A DNA stretch of 64,000 nucleotides from NCBI GenBank assembly GCA_963770915.1, contig CAVYRG010000001.1:4216001-4280000 (forward strand). The letters run 5' to 3'. How positions within the stretch are numbered: the first letter of the stretch is position 1; every line of letters starts with the position of its first letter. The notes under the pieces were generated by a model that was not told the origin of the DNA, did no database searches, and saw nothing but the letters and a program-made list of their open reading frames with translations. The DNA is from PALSA-270 sp963770915 (GTDB lineage: Bacteria > Acidobacteriota > Terriglobia > Terriglobales > Acidobacteriaceae). Below are positions 15,890 through 26,394 of this stretch, piece after piece. Position numbers and translations under genes: made by a program.

Positions 15890-17131
15890 CTATCCGAGCA
15901 CCCGCAGAGAACCGGTTGCTTGATAGTTGAATCCCGGAAACACCTGATCCAGAGCCGTGTTGCCCAGATGTTGCGATACCGCCTCGCCGAGCACCTGGCG
16001 GAAGTCCGTGGTCAGCGCCAGATCGCGGCCTTCGTAAAGTTGCGACTGATCCAGCCCCGGCCAGCGGCCGTAAACGCGGCCACCCTTCACCGGCCCGCCC
16101 AGCACAAACATCACATTGGCATGGCCGTGGTCGGTGCCGCGGTTGCCGTTCTCGTGGGCGGTGCGCCCGAATTCGGACATGGTGACGACCACCGTGTCTT
16201 CGCCCAGGTCGCCGAGGTCGGTCCAGAAAGCCGCCAGTGCTTGCGAGAAATCGCGCAACACGTTCGCGATTTGTCCCTGCGTGCTGCCCTCGTTGACGTG
16301 GTGGTCCCAGCCTCCAATGTCGGCAAACGCCACCTGCACGCCGACGTTGGCCTTGATGAGCTGCGCCAGTTGAAGCAGGCTGTTTCCGAATCGACCCTGG
16401 GGATAGTCTGCGCCGGCCGCTGGCTTGTATTTCGAAGGATCGGCGGAGCGCAGCATTTTTACGGCATCAAAAGTTTCTTCCCCGGAGCCGTGCAGCACCG
16501 AATCTACCGACTGGTCGTACATGGCCTCGAAGGTGTTGGCAATCGGCGCGGCATTGGGGTTGTGCCCTCCTACGCCGAAGTCGGCGATGTTGTTCATGGC
16601 GATGGCCGGCTCACCTCCGGAAAGGATGCGGGGCAAAGACGGTCCCATGGCTACGGCGCGGAACGACGACGGATTCGTTTGCGGCAACGCGCGCAGGGAG
16701 CGATTCAGCCATCCGTCTTCTGTCGCCTTCACTCCAGGCGTGCCCGATTCCATGAAGTCCTGGGCGTCGAAGTGCGAGCGGCTGGGATCAGGCGAGCCGG
16801 CGGCATGCACAATCGCCAGATGATCCTGCGACCAGAGCCGTTGAAATGCGGCCATGGAAGGATGCAGGCCGAAGAATCCGTCAAGATCAAGCACCTGGTT
16901 CCGCGGAATGTTGATGCTTGGACGCATGGCGTAATACGACGGTTCGGCATGGGGGACAACAATGTTCAAGCCGTCAGCGGCCCCGCGCTGAAAAATCACC
17001 ACCAGGCGCTTGGTCTTGCCCGCGGATTGTTCGGCTCCAAACGCGGCGCGCGTCAAAAAGGCCGGGACCGCGGCGGTGCCGACCACGGCAAGAGCGCTGT
17101 TGCGAAGGAAAACACGGCGTGTGATGGACAT
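15890..17131 (-). CDS. DUF1501 secreted protein (Tat signal)
   Basis: The 413-residue protein starts with a twin-arginine-type leader (SITRRVFLRNSALAVVG) and then shows LVVIFQRGAADGLNIVVPHAEP, AIVHAAGSPDPSRSHFDAQDFME and TVVVTMSEFGRTAHENGNRGTDHGHA. These motifs are typical of DUF1501, which is related to sulfatase/alkaline-phosphatase-like folds. It is exported folded, probably to the periplasm. The partner upstream on the same strand is a DUF1800 protein, the usual pairing in Acidobacteriota, Planctomycetota and others. The biochemical activity is unknown. Confidence 0.85.
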   Translation of the reverse strand: MSITRRVFLRNSALAVVGTAAVPAFLTRAAFGAEQSAGKTKRLVVIFQRGAADGLNIVVPHAEPSYYAMRPSINIPRNQVLDLDGFFGLHPSMAAFQRLWSQDHLAIVHAAGSPDPSRSHFDAQDFMESGTPGVKATEDGWLNRSLRALPQTNPSSFRAVAMGPSLPRILSGGEPAIAMNNIADFGVGGHNPNAAPIANTFEAMYDQSVDSVLHGSGEETFDAVKMLRSADPSKYKPAAGADYPQGRFGNSLLQLAQLIKANVGVQVAFADIGGWDHHVNEGSTQGQIANVLRDFSQALAAFWTDLGDLGEDTVVVTMSEFGRTAHENGNRGTDHGHANVMFVLGGPVKGGRVYGRWPGLDQSQLYEGRDLALTTDFRQVLGEAVSQHLGNTALDQVFPGFNYQATGSLRVLG

Positions 17132-17211
17132 AAGAAAGGCTCCTAGCTAGCTCTTCGCCCCAAGCTTTGGCCATCAGCCATTAGCTTGTGCAACGGCAAA
17201 CCCGCAAGCGG

Positions 17212-17232
17212 CCAACGACCAACGACCAACGA
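17212..17232. repeat. Tandem CCAACGA heptamer, three units
   Basis: Three exact copies of CCAACGA and a partial fourth lie just after the DUF1800 stop, in the 107-bp gap before the DUF1501 gene. Read on the coding strand of those genes the unit is TCGTTGG. It belongs to the same class of short heptameric repeats as 38761-38816. Confidence 0.6.
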
Positions 17233-17238
17233 CCAAAC

Positions 17239-19254
<2,016 letters not shown>

Positions 19255-19303
19255 CCCTACTCCACGGGAATTCGGCGTTCGTTAAGTATGAACCCGCCCA
19301 GGG

Positions 19304-19334
19304 AAAAAAGTTGCCCCAAAAAACCGATTGGGGC
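19304..19334 (-). terminator. Rho-independent terminator of the HD-GYP gene
   Basis: On the minus strand a 7-bp stem, GCCCCAA/TTGGGGC, with an 8-base loop is followed two bases later by a run of six T (19309-19304). It lies 15 bases after the HD-GYP stop and upstream of the DUF1800 start. Confidence 0.72.
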
Positions 19335-19348
19335 GAGGACACCATCCG

Positions 19349-20602
19349 TTAGGTCAGGTAAAGACGGCCATGGCTGAGTTTGTGCTGCAGGTTGCCGGCC
19401 AGCAGATCGACGTCGCCGGGCGAGATGTTCACCATTCCGGGCTCTTCGAAGAAACGCGTGCGGTTGCTGCCCGAGGCATCGCGGCGCACCTGCAGCAGCA
19501 GGGCCTGCACGGCATTGGGGTCGAATTTCTGCGGGGTCAGATGCACGATCTCACTCAGCGCCGCGCCCACCGACATCGATTCGCGATAGGGCCGCACGCT
19601 GGTCATTGCGTCGAAAGTGTCGGCCAACCCGACAATGCGCACCGGCATGGAAACGTCTTCCATGACCAGACCGTCAGGATAGCCGGACCCGTCTCCGCGT
19701 TCGTGGTGCGAACGCACGGTCTCCGGAATACGAGGCCAGGGAAACTGCACTCCGCTCACGATCTGGTGGCCGACGATGGTGTGATCGGCCATTTCGCGGA
19801 ATTCTTCTGGGTCCAGCGCCGAGGGCTTCCCGAAGAGCCGCTTATCCACCACGACCTTGCCAATATCGTGCAGATAGCCGGCCGACTTGAGCGCTGCCAC
19901 CTCGCCAGCGTCCGATCCCATGGCCTCTGCAATACCGGCGGAGTACCGGCCCACGCGTAGCGAGTGCCCATGAATATTGACGTGCTTCACGTCGATGGCG
20001 GAGGCAAACGCTTCGAGAGCATTGTCATAGAAGCCGTGCAGCGAAGCCAGAAGTTTCACTTTCTCGGAAACGCGCTGCGCCAGCGTTTGGGCGAGGGCGT
20101 GGTTCTGGACGGCCAGGGCAACGTAGTGGCAGAGCAGTCCCAGGGCGGCCAATTCTTCATCGTCGTAGAGCGCCTCACCTTCGCGGCGGCCGAGACCGAC
20201 AACTCCCACCAGCTTGCCGCCAACCTTCAACGGCGCCACGCACTTGAACAGTTCCGGTGCGACGTTCCCATTGGAACTGAGAAAATTGCCGTAGGTGGCG
20301 GAGGTTAGGATGACCGGCCCCTGGGCGGCAGTCAGCGCGTGGACCTGGCGGGGAAGAAGAGGAATCACGGCCGGCTCCGGCATGAGGGCAAATCCGTCGG
20401 CAGCAACCGAGCTGAGCAGAGGAGGTTTGTCGCTGTAGGTGAAAAGCACGACCTCGCGCACGCCGCCTGCTTGCTGCAAGGCAGCGACCATGGCGCGCGC
20501 GGTTTGCGGAAACTCGCGCTCAGCGGTCATCTCCGGACCAAGGTCGGAAAGCGCCTCGACCGTCCGCAGAAGCCGCCGGAAGTTGTTTTTCTGTTCCGCC
20601 AC
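19349..20602 (-). CDS. GAF-HD-GYP protein, predicted cyclic-di-GMP phosphodiesterase
   Basis: The 417-residue cytoplasmic protein has an N-terminal GAF-like sensory part (about 20-175, with FKCVAPLKVGGKLVGVVGLGRREG) and an HD-GYP domain (about 200-385). The metal-binding HD is in AGYLHDIGKVVV, and HHERGDGSGYPDGL contains the GYP signature. GLADTFDAMTSVRPYR is also typical. HD-GYP domains hydrolyse cyclic di-GMP; the GAF part may respond to a small ligand. It is probably a single-gene transcript, with a terminator just downstream. Confidence 0.88.
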   Translation of the reverse strand: MAEQKNNFRRLLRTVEALSDLGPEMTAEREFPQTARAMVAALQQAGGVREVVLFTYSDKPPLLSSVAADGFALMPEPAVIPLLPRQVHALTAAQGPVILTSATYGNFLSSNGNVAPELFKCVAPLKVGGKLVGVVGLGRREGEALYDDEELAALGLLCHYVALAVQNHALAQTLAQRVSEKVKLLASLHGFYDNALEAFASAIDVKHVNIHGHSLRVGRYSAGIAEAMGSDAGEVAALKSAGYLHDIGKVVVDKRLFGKPSALDPEEFREMADHTIVGHQIVSGVQFPWPRIPETVRSHHERGDGSGYPDGLVMEDVSMPVRIVGLADTFDAMTSVRPYRESMSVGAALSEIVHLTPQKFDPNAVQALLLQVRRDASGSNRTRFFEEPGMVNISPGDVDLLAGNLQHKLSHGRLYLT

Positions 20603-20714
20603 TCAGTACCGGAGCGGAAACCAGAGCAAAATGAGAGTATCACGCTGATTCCGGAGTGGGGAGAAAGGTTGTTAGTTAGTTTGATGCTGGAAGCTGATCG
20701 GTGAAAGCTACCAG

Positions 20715-21419
20715 CTAGAAATGCCTTCGCAGCTCGTCGAAGCTGTCCACAACCAGCATGCGGCTGGGTGGCTGGGCGGCCGCGACTTCCTCATGTTCCA
20801 GCACCCAGGTATCGCCGTGCGGCACCAGCACGGCATTCAGGCCCGCTGCCAGTGCGGGGTTGATGTCAGACTTGGGGCTGTTGCCGATCATCCAGGTGGA
20901 AGCGCTGTCCAGCCCGCGGCGCGACGCGACAGTCCGATATGCTTCTGGGTCTTTCTCGGGTACGATCTCCACGGCCGAAAAGTGACGTTTCAAACCGGAG
21001 CGCTCGAATTTGCGGGATTGCTCGGCAATCGCGCCTTTGGTCATCAGGATCAGGCGGTGCCGTTCGGCGAGGTAGGGCAGCGTTTCCCGAACTCCAGGAC
21101 GAATCTCAATGGGCTGCTCGGCTATGGCTTGCGTCAACCCCGCAATGGTTTCGTGTAGCGCAGGGGTAAGAGGCTCGACCGCGAGGCGTTCAAAGGTCTG
21201 GGCCAGAGCGTGGGCGAAGCTGTGCAGGCCGTATCCGTGGCTTACGATGCACTCGCGCTCCACTTCGTTCAGCACCTCACGAACCTGCTGGGCGGAATAT
21301 TCGTGATGATTGAGAAACGAAATGAAATTGGCAATGGCACGCTCGAAATAGATGTTGTTTTCCCAGAGCGTGTCATCGGCGTCGATCAGCAGAGTCAGGC
21401 CAAGATACGAAGGGGGCAT
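20715..21419 (-). CDS. HAD-superfamily hydrolase
   Basis: The 234-residue protein has the nucleophile motif DADDTLWENN (HAD motif I), a helical cap and motif II (LILMTKG). It then has a lysine in EIVPEKDPEAY and the acidic motif IV WMIGNSPKSDINPALAAGLNAVLV. This is the pattern of small-molecule phosphatases related to YjjG/Gph. The substrate is unknown. It is divergent from the peptidase gene that starts 122 bp away. Confidence 0.82.
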   Translation of the reverse strand: MPPSYLGLTLLIDADDTLWENNIYFERAIANFISFLNHHEYSAQQVREVLNEVERECIVSHGYGLHSFAHALAQTFERLAVEPLTPALHETIAGLTQAIAEQPIEIRPGVRETLPYLAERHRLILMTKGAIAEQSRKFERSGLKRHFSAVEIVPEKDPEAYRTVASRRGLDSASTWMIGNSPKSDINPALAAGLNAVLVPHGDTWVLEHEEVAAAQPPSRMLVVDSFDELRRHF

Positions 21420-21541
21420 CGTTCCTATGATAAAGGCAACTTCGTTTCCGCGGGTGCACGCGGATTGAACGGATTCCTTCCTACCGTTCGCGGCCTCTGA
21501 AATGAAAGGCGCACAGCGCGCTCTGATAAAATCCTAAGTTT

Positions 21542-23258
21542 ATGAAGCACTTAGGATGGTTGATCTCATTGTCGCTGGTGCTTGCCATGGTTCCTCCCTC
21601 CACAGCGCAGCAAAAGCCCCCCCAAAAGATGACCGGCTCGGCAGCCACGGGACCCGATTCTGCGAATTTGCAGGTCGCGCCCGACCTCGCGGCTCGGCTG
21701 GCGAAGTTTCGCCAGGTGCGTATGCCGTTTCATTCGGCGGGACTCACCCCTCGCGAGCGGGAGTTGGTGGAAAAGCTGGTGGACGCTTCTCGCTACCTGG
21801 AAGAAATCTACTGGCGGCAGAGCGACCCCGAGGCTTTAACGCTCTATCAGTCTCTGTCCGGGAGCACCAACCCAAAAGATAAGGAACTGCGCCGGTACCT
21901 GTGGATCAACGCCTCGCGCTTCGACCTGATTGACGAGAACAAGCCCTTCGTGGGCACGGCGCCGATGCCGCCAGGACGTGGTTTTTATCCGGACGGCCTG
22001 ACCAGAACGCAGATCGAGCAGTACGTAACCGCGCATCCTGCCAGCAAAGCCAGTCTTTACAGTTCCACAACTCTGGTGCGCAGGCACGGCGATGATTTGA
22101 TCGGAATCCCTTATCGCATCGCCTATCGCTCGTTTCTGGAGCCGGCGGCCAAGGATTTGCGCGAAGCCGCCAAACTCAGTGCCGATCCCGCGTTTGCCAA
22201 GTTCCTTCGCATGCGCGCCGATGCCTTGTTGAGCGACGATTACTTTCAAAGCGATTTGGCCTGGCTTGATCTGCAAAACCCGAAGTTCGACATTATTTTC
22301 GCGCCCTACGAAACTTATCTTGACGATCTGCTGGGCGTGAAGGCGAGCTATGGCGCGGCGGTGCTTATTCGCAATGAAGAAGAGAGCCGCAAGCTGCGAG
22401 ATGTTCCAGAAATACGTACCTGATATCCAGGACGCGCTTCCGCTAGCGCCCGAAGATCGGCCCTCGAAACGTGGCCTGCAAAGCCCCATGGAAGTGATGG
22501 ACGCGCCTTACCGTGGCGGGGATCTGCGCCACGGTTATCAGGCCGTTGCCGACAATCTGCCAAACGACCCGCGCATCCACGAGCAAAAAGGCAGCAAGAA
22601 AATCTTCTTCAAGAATTTTATGGATGCCCGCGTCGAGTACATCATTCTGCCGCTGGCGCATTACGTCATGGTCCCGGAGCAGGCTTCTAAGGCTTCGGGC
22701 GAGGGCTACCTGCTGGTTACCATCATGCACGAAATTTCGCACGGATTAGGGCCGGCGTTTGCCCGAACCACCTCAGGCAAAGTGGACGTGCGCGAGGCCA
22801 TCGGCCCTATTTACGGCGGTTTGGAGGAAGCCAAAGCCGACGTGGTTGGCATGTACGGCATGAAGTGGCTGGTGGATCATGACGCCCTGCCCAAAGAAAA
22901 GCTCGAAGAATATTACGCCTCGTATGTCGCGGGAATTTTTCGGACGCTGCGCTTTGGCACCGGCGAAGCCCACGGCCAGGCCGAGATGATGGAGTTCAAC
23001 TACCTCTCTGAGCGCGGCGCCATCAAGCGGGAATCATCGGGAAAGTACGCCATCGACTATTCGCTCATGCCGGGAGCGCTGGCTGATCTGGCCAAGGAAC
23101 TGCTGGAAATCGAAGCCACCGGCGACCGCCAGCGGGCGGAGAACTGGTTCAAGAAATACGATGTGATGCCAGCCGAGCTGACGGCGCAGTTGAAGACCGC
23201 GTCGAAGGTGCCGGTGGATCTCGATCCGGTGTTCTCGTTCAGGGAAACGGTGCGATAG
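21542..23258 (+). pseudogene. M49-like secreted zinc peptidase, frameshifted
   Basis: Two overlapping frames make one protein. The first (21542-22423) has a signal peptide (MKHLGWLISLSLVLAMVPPSTAQQ) and runs to RNEEESRKL, then fails within 18 bases. The second carries on with EMFQKYVPDIQDALPL to 23258. Dropping one base near 22395-22405 joins them into about 570 residues. The second part holds HEISHGLGP, the zinc-binding HExxH, and EEAKADVVGMYG with the third ligand, as in dipeptidyl-peptidase III-like families. A TAAAAT hexamer (21527-21532) only 9 bases before the ATG hints at an almost leaderless mRNA. Whether the lesion is real or a sequence error is open. Confidence 0.78.
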
Positions 23259-23267
23259 CCAAACGGC

Positions 23268-24161
23268 TTACCCTACAAACTCCACCCTTGCCTCATGCGG
23301 GATGATCCCTGCCTTGTGGCCAAGTTCCAGCAAGCGGCGCACCGCTTCCCGGCCATCCTCGCCATAATCAAGGGTGCGCTCGTTGACGTACATGCCAACG
23401 AATTTGTCGGCAAGCTGAGGATCAAGGTCGCGGGCGAACTGCAAAGCGTAAGACAACGCTTCTTCGCGATGATCGAGCGCGTATTGAATACTCTCGCGCA
23501 GAGCGGTCGAGATGCTCGACATCAGCTCCGGTCCAAGGCTGCGGCGAATGGCATTTCCTCCCAAAGGCAGCGGCAAGCGCGTTTCTTCGTACCACCAGCG
23601 GCCTAAATCTACGATCCGTTGCAGGCCGGATTTCGAGTAACTCAACTGGCCTTCGTGAATGATCAAGCCCGCGTCGTACTTTCCCTCCATCACTTGCGGG
23701 ATGATCTGATCAAACGGCACGACCTCGGTTTCAACCGCCGGCGCGAACAGATTCAAAACCAGGTACGCCGTCGTGAGCGTCCCGGGAACCGCGATTCGCT
23801 TGCGCTTGACTTCTTCCAACGTGTACGCCTGTCTGGCCACAACCATCGGGCCATAGCCCTCGCCGACGCTGCCGCCGCTGGGAAGCAGGGCGTAGTGCCC
23901 CTGAATGTAGGGATAGGCGTGAAAGGAAATCGCGGTCACATCGTACAGGCCATTGCCTTCCATGGCTTTCTGGTTGAGGGTTTCAATGTCGCAAAGCGTA
24001 TGAGTAAATTTCAGGCCGGGAACGCGAATCTTATTCGTTGCCAGTCCGTAGAACATGAATGCATCGTCGGAATCAGGGCTATGAGCGATAGAAATTTCGC
24101 GAGTCGGATAGGTGCCGCCACTGTGCATGGATTCTTTGCTTTCTTGAGCCTGGGGAGACAT
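23268..24161 (-). CDS. mqnD: 1,4-dihydroxy-6-naphthoate synthase, futalosine menaquinone pathway
   Basis: The 297-residue protein has the periplasmic-binding-protein-like fold of MqnD, shown by ISIAHSPDSDDAFMFYGLATNKI near the N-terminus. It also has YDVTAISFHAYPYI, LLPSGGSVGEGYGPMVVA and LIIHEGQLSYSKSGLQRIVDLGRWW. MqnD converts cyclic dehypoxanthine futalosine to 1,4-dihydroxy-6-naphthoate. mqnC and mqnA lie 5-9 kb away on the same strand. An internal ATG ten codons in is a possible alternative start. It is the first menaquinone gene met in the window and is convergent with the peptidase gene. Confidence 0.92.
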   Translation of the reverse strand: MSPQAQESKESMHSGGTYPTREISIAHSPDSDDAFMFYGLATNKIRVPGLKFTHTLCDIETLNQKAMEGNGLYDVTAISFHAYPYIQGHYALLPSGGSVGEGYGPMVVARQAYTLEEVKRKRIAVPGTLTTAYLVLNLFAPAVETEVVPFDQIIPQVMEGKYDAGLIIHEGQLSYSKSGLQRIVDLGRWWYEETRLPLPLGGNAIRRSLGPELMSSISTALRESIQYALDHREEALSYALQFARDLDPQLADKFVGMYVNERTLDYGEDGREAVRRLLELGHKAGIIPHEARVEFVG

Positions 24162-24200
24162 GGTCGTCCTACCTTGAATAACTCGTGGGTGGATGTCGCT

Positions 24201-24806
24201 TCAGCGGGATGGCCCGCCGGGTGATGGCAAGGCCTTATCCGCGCGTTGCCAGCCGCGAGTTAAAGCGGCGGCGGACATTACTTTGATGACCTCAGCAAAA
24301 ACAAACCAATACAGTCCAAAACGAAAAGCCTGCGCCATGGAATGGGTGAGAATCGCCAGCCAGCCGATGCCTCCCGTGAAAAGCAGAACTTCCGCCAGCA
24401 CACCCGCAGTCGCGGCACGGGCAAAGCTTTTCGCGCCGCGCTCCATGATCCAGCCAGCCAGCGCCGCAACGAAGGGATAAGCCATCAAATACCCGCCCGT
24501 GGGCCCAAGGATCTGCGCGAAGCCAATCAGTCCCGTGGGGCTCGGCGCAAAAACCGGCAGGCCCAGCGCGCCCTCCACGAGATAGAGGGCCAGTGCGGCG
24601 AATCCGCGGCGGCTGCCCAGCGTCAGCCCGACCAGCAAAACGCCGAAATTCCCCAGCGTGAGCGGAACCGGCGTCCAGGGTAGAAACAGCGTCACGTGCG
24701 CGCACAAAGCCACGAACAGACTGGCCGCTACTACGAGAAGAAGTTGCCCAACCCAGCCGAGAGCGTGATCATTCGCCGCGAAGATGCGAGTTGCAGTTCT
24801 TGCCAT
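24201..24806 (-). CDS. bioY: Biotin transporter BioY
   Basis: The 201-residue membrane protein has about six hydrophobic helices and the BioY signatures LPWTPVPLTLGNFGVLLVGLTLG and EGALGLPVFAPSPTGLIGFAQILGPTGGYLMAYPF. BioY is the substrate-binding subunit of ECF-type biotin importers. No EcfA or EcfT gene is adjacent, so it would act with a shared module or alone. It lies 39 bp upstream of mqnD on the same strand. Confidence 0.9.
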   Translation of the reverse strand: MARTATRIFAANDHALGWVGQLLLVVAASLFVALCAHVTLFLPWTPVPLTLGNFGVLLVGLTLGSRRGFAALALYLVEGALGLPVFAPSPTGLIGFAQILGPTGGYLMAYPFVAALAGWIMERGAKSFARAATAGVLAEVLLFTGGIGWLAILTHSMAQAFRFGLYWFVFAEVIKVMSAAALTRGWQRADKALPSPGGPSR

Positions 24807-24860
24807 TTCTTTACTCTCCGAATTCCATTCCGAAGCCGAACCAGCGCTGTGCGAAACAAC

Positions 24861-25001
24861 TCACGGCCCCGGTTCCTTGGATCCGTCCGCCTTCATGTGG
24901 CGGCGTACGCGCAGATAGATGGCGATGCCGGACCACAACACAACTCCGGCGCTGCAGGCCAAAATCAGGAACCACCAGAGCATCCGCACGGACGCTAGCA
25001 T
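24861..25001 (-). CDS. Small single-span membrane protein (46 residues)
   Basis: The frame MLASVRMLWWFLILACSAGV... predicts one transmembrane helix (about 7-30) followed by RVRRHMKADGSKEPGP, a positively charged tail that would stay in the cytoplasm. It sits on the coding strand between the M24 peptidase gene (42 bp away) and bioY (54 bp away). There is no clear ribosome site; an internal ATG at codon 7 is an alternative. The clean helix-plus-charged-tail pattern supports a real protein, but evidence is limited and no function is known. Confidence 0.5.
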   Translation of the reverse strand: MLASVRMLWWFLILACSAGVVLWSGIAIYLRVRRHMKADGSKEPGP

Positions 25002-25043
25002 ACCAAAATCGGCAGGCCAGTCCAGCAGAGAGCCGCACGCGCC

Positions 25044-26393
25044 CTATTTCGCCGCCATCGCCTGTTCGACCTCGTCCGCCGTGTGGGGCAGCGATTCCGT
25101 CAAATCGATCAGCATGCCGCTGCCGTCTACGTAGTAGATGTCTTCGATGCGCACTCCCAGCTTTTCTTCCGGAATGTAAATCCCCGGCTCGATCGTAAAA
25201 ACCATGCCAGGAGCCAGCGGGATGTAGTAATCCCCGTCGTCATGGACTTCCAGTCCCACGTAGTGACTCAGCCCATGGATGAAGTATTGCCCCAATGGTT
25301 GGCCATGCAGGTCCTTGCCATGCGAGTTGATGTAGTCGTACGCCACCTGGTAGAGCGAATTCGCTCCGCTTCGCGTCAAGGTGGAGCTCCCTGACTGGAA
25401 CGCGGCCATCGCCGCCCGCTGCGCTCCCAGCACAATGTCGTAAATTTCCCGCTGCCGCGGCGTGAACTTGCCGGAGATCGGCAGCGTGCGCGTGATGTCG
25501 GAAGCGTACATCGAATACTCACCCGCCGCATCGATCACAACGACGTCCCCGGCTTGCATCGTGGACGAATCCGCGGAATAGTGAAGGACGGTGGAGTTGA
25601 ACCCCGATCCGACAATCGGAGCGTAAGCCGGGCGTTCGCAACCCCGCTTACCCCACTCGTATTGCATCAAGGAGGAAATTTCGCGTTCAGTCACGCCGGG
25701 CTTCACGGCCTTCATCGCCGCCCGTTGCGCCGCCATGGAAGCGTCCGTTGCTTTGCGAATCAGCGCGATCTCGCCGGCGTCTTTGATCGTGCGCAGCGAG
25801 GTGAGTAGCGGCCTGACGTCCTTGAAGGAAACATAGGGAGGAAACGTGTTCGCTCGGGTCAGCCAATCCAGCGCCGCGATAGAGTTTGATGTTTGTTCGT
25901 ATCCTGGAAGGTCCGTGTAGACAGCCGATTGCTGTTGCGACAGCAGCCCAACCAGCGTTTCGCGCAAACTCCCCAGCGGCTTTACTTGATCGAAGCCGGT
26001 GATCTTGGCCGCCTCAGGATTTTCCGGCCCCAGCTTCGGCCCGGTCCATTTCTCCTGCGCGTAGTTGCGCTCGGGGAGAAAAAGGACTTCGGTGTAGCCG
26101 AGCGCGGAGTTGTTCTTGCCCGGCGTTTGCGCAACCAGCAGCGCGGCTCCCGGCTCGGCCCAGCCGGAAAGATAGTAGAAGTTGGCGTCAGCGTGATAGC
26201 CGAAGACGTCGTTGGGGCCCTCTTCCTCGTTGGGTGCAAACAGAACGGCCACTCCGCCGTCGGCTTTGCCGGCCAGCGCGACGCGGCGAGCGCGATAGTC
26301 CGCATTGGGTTGGCGTTCGAGCGCCCAGCCCAACTGGGCGACCAGCAGAAGAACGAGAGAGAGTTTGCGGATTTGTGACCCAGTCGATGCCAC
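25044..26393 (-). CDS. Secreted Xaa-Pro aminopeptidase (M24B)
   Basis: The 449-residue protein has a signal peptide (about 1-25), an N-terminal creatinase-like domain (about 30-190) and a pita-bread catalytic domain. The two-metal site is visible as VVIDAAGEYSMYASDITRTLP (two Asp), HGLSHYVGLEVHD (His), FTIEPGIYI (Glu) and GVRIEDIYYV (Glu). It removes the first residue from peptides whose second residue is proline, here outside the cytoplasm. It starts 1 bp after the glycosyltransferase stop on the same strand, so they are probably co-transcribed. Confidence 0.9.
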   Translation of the reverse strand: MASTGSQIRKLSLVLLLVAQLGWALERQPNADYRARRVALAGKADGGVAVLFAPNEEEGPNDVFGYHADANFYYLSGWAEPGAALLVAQTPGKNNSALGYTEVLFLPERNYAQEKWTGPKLGPENPEAAKITGFDQVKPLGSLRETLVGLLSQQQSAVYTDLPGYEQTSNSIAALDWLTRANTFPPYVSFKDVRPLLTSLRTIKDAGEIALIRKATDASMAAQRAAMKAVKPGVTEREISSLMQYEWGKRGCERPAYAPIVGSGFNSTVLHYSADSSTMQAGDVVVIDAAGEYSMYASDITRTLPISGKFTPRQREIYDIVLGAQRAAMAAFQSGSSTLTRSGANSLYQVAYDYINSHGKDLHGQPLGQYFIHGLSHYVGLEVHDDGDYYIPLAPGMVFTIEPGIYIPEEKLGVRIEDIYYVDGSGMLIDLTESLPHTADEVEQAMAAK

Positions 26394-26394
26394 T

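Noticed and set aside
15920..17146. 408-codon plus-strand open frame opposite the DUF1501 gene
   Set aside because: It mirrors the whole DUF1501 gene, has an Arg/His-rich translation without domains and no ribosome site. High GC gives such shadows.
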